Below, piece after piece: positions 6,101-9,011 of a stretch of DNA of 9,011 nucleotides. Origin of the DNA: an uncultured Flavobacteriaceae bacterium (GTDB lineage: Bacteria; Bacteroidota; Bacteroidia; Flavobacteriales; Flavobacteriaceae); the NCBI GenBank assembly GCA_945788155.1, contig CALZKX010000049.1, positions 1 to 9,011 on the forward strand, given 5' to 3'. The notes under the pieces are model-generated. The model ran no database searches, was not told the DNA's origin, and was given only the letters and a program-made list of their open reading frames with translations. A program made the position numbers and the translations under genes. Within the stretch, counting starts at the first letter, position 1. Each line of letters starts with the position of its first letter.

Positions 6101-6460
6101 ATGAAACAGTTAACAAAAGCCGAAGAAGATATTATGCAAGTGCTTTGGCAATTAAAAAAAGCCAATGTAAAAGCAATTATAAATGTGTTGCCTGAGCCAA
6201 AACCAGCCTATAATACAGTATCAACTATTGTTAGGATATTAGAGAGTAAAGGCTTTGTAGATTACGAAAAGAAAGGTAAAGGACATATATACTTTCCTCT
6301 TGTGCAACAACAAGATTACAGCAACCAATCTATCAATAAATTGGTAGATAATTACTTTCAAGGGTCTTTTAAAAGTATGGTCTCTTTCTTTGTAAAAAAG
6401 AATGATATCAATTTAAACGAGCTCGAATCAGTGTTAAAGGAAATTAATAAGAAGGAATAA
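6101..6460 (+). CDS. BlaI/MecI/CopY family transcriptional repressor
   Basis: 119 residues from the ATG at 6101. An in-frame ATG two codons upstream (6095) is possible, but 6101 gives the usual family start (MKQLTKAEEDIMQVLW) and 6095 lies in repeat-like DNA. Residues about 1-75 form the winged-helix domain: LTKAEEDIMQVLW, then AYNTVSTIVRILESKGFV (recognition helix) and the wing YEKKGKGHIYFPLV. The C-terminal part (about 76-119) is the helical dimerisation arm, where the partner protease would cut. Length is normal. The protein should repress its own operon at the palindromes 5951-5984. The M56 protease gene starts 2 bases after its stop, the standard blaI-blaR1 coupling. No beta-lactamase gene is present here. 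Confidence 0.93.
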   Translation: MKQLTKAEEDIMQVLWQLKKANVKAIINVLPEPKPAYNTVSTIVRILESKGFVDYEKKGKGHIYFPLVQQQDYSNQSINKLVDNYFQGSFKSMVSFFVKKNDINLNELESVLKEINKKE

Positions 6461-6462
6461 TT

Positions 6463-8712
6463 ATGGTGCATTATATCATACAAATTATCACTTTTCAGGT
6501 ATTCTTTTTATTGGTGTACGATGTATTTTTAAAAAAAGAAACCTTCTTCAATTGGAACAGGGTGTACTTAATAGGGACTTCCTTGGCATCGTTAATATTA
6601 CCTTTTATTAAAGTTACTGCCTTTAACCAAATGGTCCCTCAAGATTATATTGTGATTTTACCTGAAATATTTATAGGCAATACAATAGAGCAAACCAATC
6701 AGGTTCTCCTCCCTGAAATTGAAATTGCTAACCGAGGATTTTCTTGGAATATCGAAACAATTTTCTATCTAGGACTTATTGTGGCTAGCTTGCTGTTTAT
6801 TTTCAAGATTGCACATATATGCCTGCTTATTTATAAAAACCCTAAGCGATGGAAAGGCAATGTCTTGTTGGTAAAATTAATAAACAGTACGTCGGCATTT
6901 TCGTTTTTTCATTATGTGTTTTTAGGATCTAATTTGAAAGAAGAAGAACAAAATATCATCATAAAACACGAGTTGGTACACGTAAATCAAAAACACACCT
7001 TAGACCTTTTGTTTTTTGAGGCACAACGCATACTGTTTTGGTTTAATCCTTTAGTGTATATGTATCAAGCAAGGGTAAGGTCGTTGCATGAATATATTGC
7101 CGACCAAGAAGCATTAAAAACCCAAAATAAATCGGACTACTATCAAAATTTATTAACCCAGGTTTTTGAAACTAAAAATGTATCATTTATCAATACATTT
7201 TTTAAAAAATCATTAATTAAAAAACGAATCATGATGTTATCTAAATCGAAATCAAAACAGGTTTTAAAGCTAAAATATGCTTTATTAATTCCAGTAGTGT
7301 TGGTAATGCTAGCGTATTCTTCATCGTATGCTCAAGACACTAAAGTTTCTAATGAAACTACTCAGGTTATGTCTGACAAAGAATTGAAAAAAAAGCTAAA
7401 CAAGGAATTAAATGAGTTAAAAGAAAATATAGAAAACAAGCTTAATGCACTACAGCAATTTCACAAAAAAACAGATAAATACTTAGCCACAAGAGAAGAA
7501 TATTATAGAACTCAAATATATTATCAAGAAATGTTGGGTCTAACTAACGATATTTCCGATATAGATAGAAGGTCACTAAAAGAGTTAAAGCATAAACTTG
7601 ATAGAACTTACGATGAATACTTAAAATGGAAAAAAACCGATGAAGCCAAAGAAGTTTGGGAAAACAATACTCATGATGGTGTTTTAAGATTGGTGGTTGA
7701 TGACTTGAATAATTTAACAGAAGAAGAAAAGAAAAAATATAATAGTAAAAAGAAGTTACTATCTAAAGATGTTTTTTTTACGAGATTAATGATGACAAAT
7801 GTTAAAGGCAGTGAGATTAAAATGCATTTACATCCAAATGAATTTTCGGTAGCGAATGAAACAGATGAATCTAAAGCGGTACTTATAAATAGCCCAAGTA
7901 TAAATGTTGGATTTGATGTAGTAGATCAAGTGCCCATTTTTACAGAATGTGAAAATTTAACAAAAGACGAACAAAGAAATTGCACTTCTATTGCTATTAC
8001 AAAACATGTACAAAACAACTTTAATACAGATTTAGTTGGAGATTTAGGCTTAACAGGAAGGCAGGCAATTAGAGTCATGTTTAAAATAAACAAAGAAGGT
8101 AATATTGTTGGAGTTAAGTCTAGAGCACCACACCCAAAACTGGAAGAGGAAGCTGTAAGGGTTATTAAAAGTCTGCCTAAAATGATTCCTGGAAAACATA
8201 AAGGAGAAGCAGTGATTGTGCCTTATTCGTTGCCAATCATTTTTCAAATGGCCGAAAAAGCTGATAAAAAAACCATTCAACAAGAAACCGTATTGATTGA
8301 CGAAATAGAAGTGCCATTTACGGTTATAGAACAGCCACCAATGTTTGAAGGTTGCGAAACACTTTCTACAACAAAGGAACAAAGAGAATGTACTTCTATT
8401 GCTATTACAAAACATGTACAAAACAACTTTAACACAGATTTAGCTGGAGATTTAGGCTTAACAGGAAGACAAACGATTAGAGTCATGTTTAAAATAAACA
8501 AACAAGGTAATATTGTTGGTGTTAAATCTAGAGCACCACATCCGCAACTAGAAGAGGAAACAGTAAGGGTTATTAAAAGTTTGCCTAAAATGATTCCTGG
8601 AAAACAAAAAGGTGAAACAGTAACTGTACCTTATTCCTTACCAATTATTTTCCAAGTGGCCGAAAAAGATAGTGTTTCAAACAAAAAAGGAGATATAAAA
8701 AACAAGAATTAA
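6463..8712 (+). CDS. M56 (BlaR1-like) membrane metalloprotease with two TonB C-terminal domains
   Basis: 749 residues, 2 bases after the repressor gene. Membrane helices lie at about 4-20, 34-52, 98-124 and 270-288. The M56 peptidase region (about 140-260) carries the zinc motif HELVH (His169, Glu170, His173) and the downstream EYIADQEAL, whose Glu210 is the likely third ligand. The region after the last helix (SSSYAQ, from 291) should be periplasmic: a charged helical stretch (about 303-400), a linker, and two TonB_C domains at about 484-598 and 619-735. These domains are about 90% identical over residues 507-599 and 643-735. Each carries a cysteine pair (496/507 and 631/643). In BlaR1 a penicillin-binding domain occupies the periplasmic side; none is present here, so the signal is probably something else, perhaps linked to the cell envelope or TonB-dependent transport. 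The protease is expected to cause loss of the BlaI-like repressor. Confidence 0.93.
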   Translation: MVHYIIQIITFQVFFLLVYDVFLKKETFFNWNRVYLIGTSLASLILPFIKVTAFNQMVPQDYIVILPEIFIGNTIEQTNQVLLPEIEIANRGFSWNIETIFYLGLIVASLLFIFKIAHICLLIYKNPKRWKGNVLLVKLINSTSAFSFFHYVFLGSNLKEEEQNIIIKHELVHVNQKHTLDLLFFEAQRILFWFNPLVYMYQARVRSLHEYIADQEALKTQNKSDYYQNLLTQVFETKNVSFINTFFKKSLIKKRIMMLSKSKSKQVLKLKYALLIPVVLVMLAYSSSYAQDTKVSNETTQVMSDKELKKKLNKELNELKENIENKLNALQQFHKKTDKYLATREEYYRTQIYYQEMLGLTNDISDIDRRSLKELKHKLDRTYDEYLKWKKTDEAKEVWENNTHDGVLRLVVDDLNNLTEEEKKKYNSKKKLLSKDVFFTRLMMTNVKGSEIKMHLHPNEFSVANETDESKAVLINSPSINVGFDVVDQVPIFTECENLTKDEQRNCTSIAITKHVQNNFNTDLVGDLGLTGRQAIRVMFKINKEGNIVGVKSRAPHPKLEEEAVRVIKSLPKMIPGKHKGEAVIVPYSLPIIFQMAEKADKKTIQQETVLIDEIEVPFTVIEQPPMFEGCETLSTTKEQRECTSIAITKHVQNNFNTDLAGDLGLTGRQTIRVMFKINKQGNIVGVKSRAPHPQLEEETVRVIKSLPKMIPGKQKGETVTVPYSLPIIFQVAEKDSVSNKKGDIKNKN
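7981..8667 (+). repeat. Tandem in-frame duplication inside the M56 gene
   Basis: The segments 7981-8259 and 8389-8667 are copies 408 bp (136 codons) apart. By eye about 28 of 279 bases differ, and 9 of 93 residues. Many differences are synonymous, yet synonymous sites are far from saturated, so the copies are recent or have been homogenised. The segment just before each copy (residues 484-506 and 619-642) is clearly less alike. Confidence 0.9.
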
Positions 8713-8715
8713 AAA

Positions 8716-9011
8716 ATGGAGAAAGTACTTTTAATAACTATAGTTTTTTTAGCATTTAAAGCCGAAGCTCAAACTTCGGTTTTGCAGCTTGCAGATAGTT
8801 TGTACATACACGGTAACTATACAAAAGCGATTAAAGCATACAAAAGCCATAAAAACCAAGAGGAGGTTTATAATAAAATTGCCAAGGCATGCATCGCTAT
8901 AGGCAACTATGATGAGGCTTTAATTAATTATGAAAACAGTTTAAAAACAAATCCAAAAGATGTACTAACCTTATTTGAATATGGTAAATTATTAACTCGC
9001 GTAAAAAAGCA
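8716..9011 (+). CDS. Secreted TPR protein, 3' truncated
   Basis: An ATG at 8716, 3 bases after the M56 gene stop, opens a frame that runs off the right edge (98 whole codons seen). Residues 1-18 are a signal peptide (hydrophobic VLLITIVFLAF, then KAEAQ with cleavage after Ala or Gln). Residues 20-98 are TPR-like helices: LADSLYIHGNYTKAIKAYKSH, then KIAKACIAIGNYDEALINYENSLKTNP, the latter a clear TPR with the pattern A-x3-G-x2-A-x3-Y. The spacing makes it the third gene of the blaI-M56 operon. TPR proteins act as scaffolds for protein contacts; its partner may be the periplasmic part of the M56 protein, which is inference. Further domains may lie beyond the window. Confidence 0.85.
   Translation, partial: MEKVLLITIVFLAFKAEAQTSVLQLADSLYIHGNYTKAIKAYKSHKNQEEVYNKIAKACIAIGNYDEALINYENSLKTNPKDVLTLFEYGKLLTRVKK

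Noticed and set aside
8050..8501. Two overlapping minus-strand open frames in the M56 gene
   Set aside because: They are antisense to the TonB_C repeat; odd Cys/Phe/Asn-rich composition shows they are not real genes.
6463..8712. Reading the blaI/M56 pair as a beta-lactam resistance locus
   Set aside because: No penicillin-binding sensor domain and no beta-lactamase gene are visible; homology is to the regulatory module only.

Overview
The window looks like chromosomal DNA from a member of the Bacteroidota, most likely a marine or soil Flavobacteriaceae. It is AT-rich, has no Shine-Dalgarno sequences before its starts, and shows a TAnnTTTG-type -7 promoter element. Its gene families are also typical of that group: an extracytoplasmic-TPR sensor kinase paired with a LuxR-type regulator, and a BlaI/M56 pair whose protease carries TonB C-terminal domains. 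This is judged from recognised motifs only; no database search was possible.

Layout. (1) 1-1736: the 3' part of a large FAD + Fe-S dehydrogenase of the GlcD/YdiJ type, cut by the left edge. (2) 1737-2108: AT-rich, no intact gene; a possible decayed small ORF lies on the minus strand. (3) 2109-2285: a 58-codon gene for a small exported peptide, closed by a clear intrinsic terminator (2313-2344). (4) 2427-5131: a two-gene two-component system, a TPR-containing histidine kinase beginning at a TTG codon and a NarL/LuxR-like response regulator. (5) 5132-5389: a structured non-coding stretch ending in a strong terminator. (6) 5390-5887, minus strand: a DUF456 membrane protein. (7) 5888-6100: a regulatory region with two tandem 16-bp palindromes that look like BlaI operators, a promoter-like element overlapping them, a 13-bp inverted repeat and a hairpin resembling an interspersed repeat. 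(8) 6101-9011: an apparent operon of blaI-like repressor, M56 (BlaR1-like) protease with two near-identical TonB_C domains, and a secreted TPR protein cut by the right edge.

How the genes may work together. The kinase and regulator form one signalling pathway with its TPR sensor outside the cytoplasmic membrane. The exported peptide just upstream has its own terminator and could be a ligand or a target of that pathway, which is an inference. In the second system the M56 protease presumably inactivates the BlaI-like repressor, which should bind the palindromes and control its own operon. No penicillin-binding sensor domain is present, so beta-lactam sensing should not be assumed.

The most interesting points are the peptide/TPR-kinase neighbourhood, the recent in-gene duplication of the TonB_C domain, the double BlaI-type operator, and the structured segment after the response regulator. 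No tRNA, rRNA, CRISPR array, transposase or phage gene was seen.
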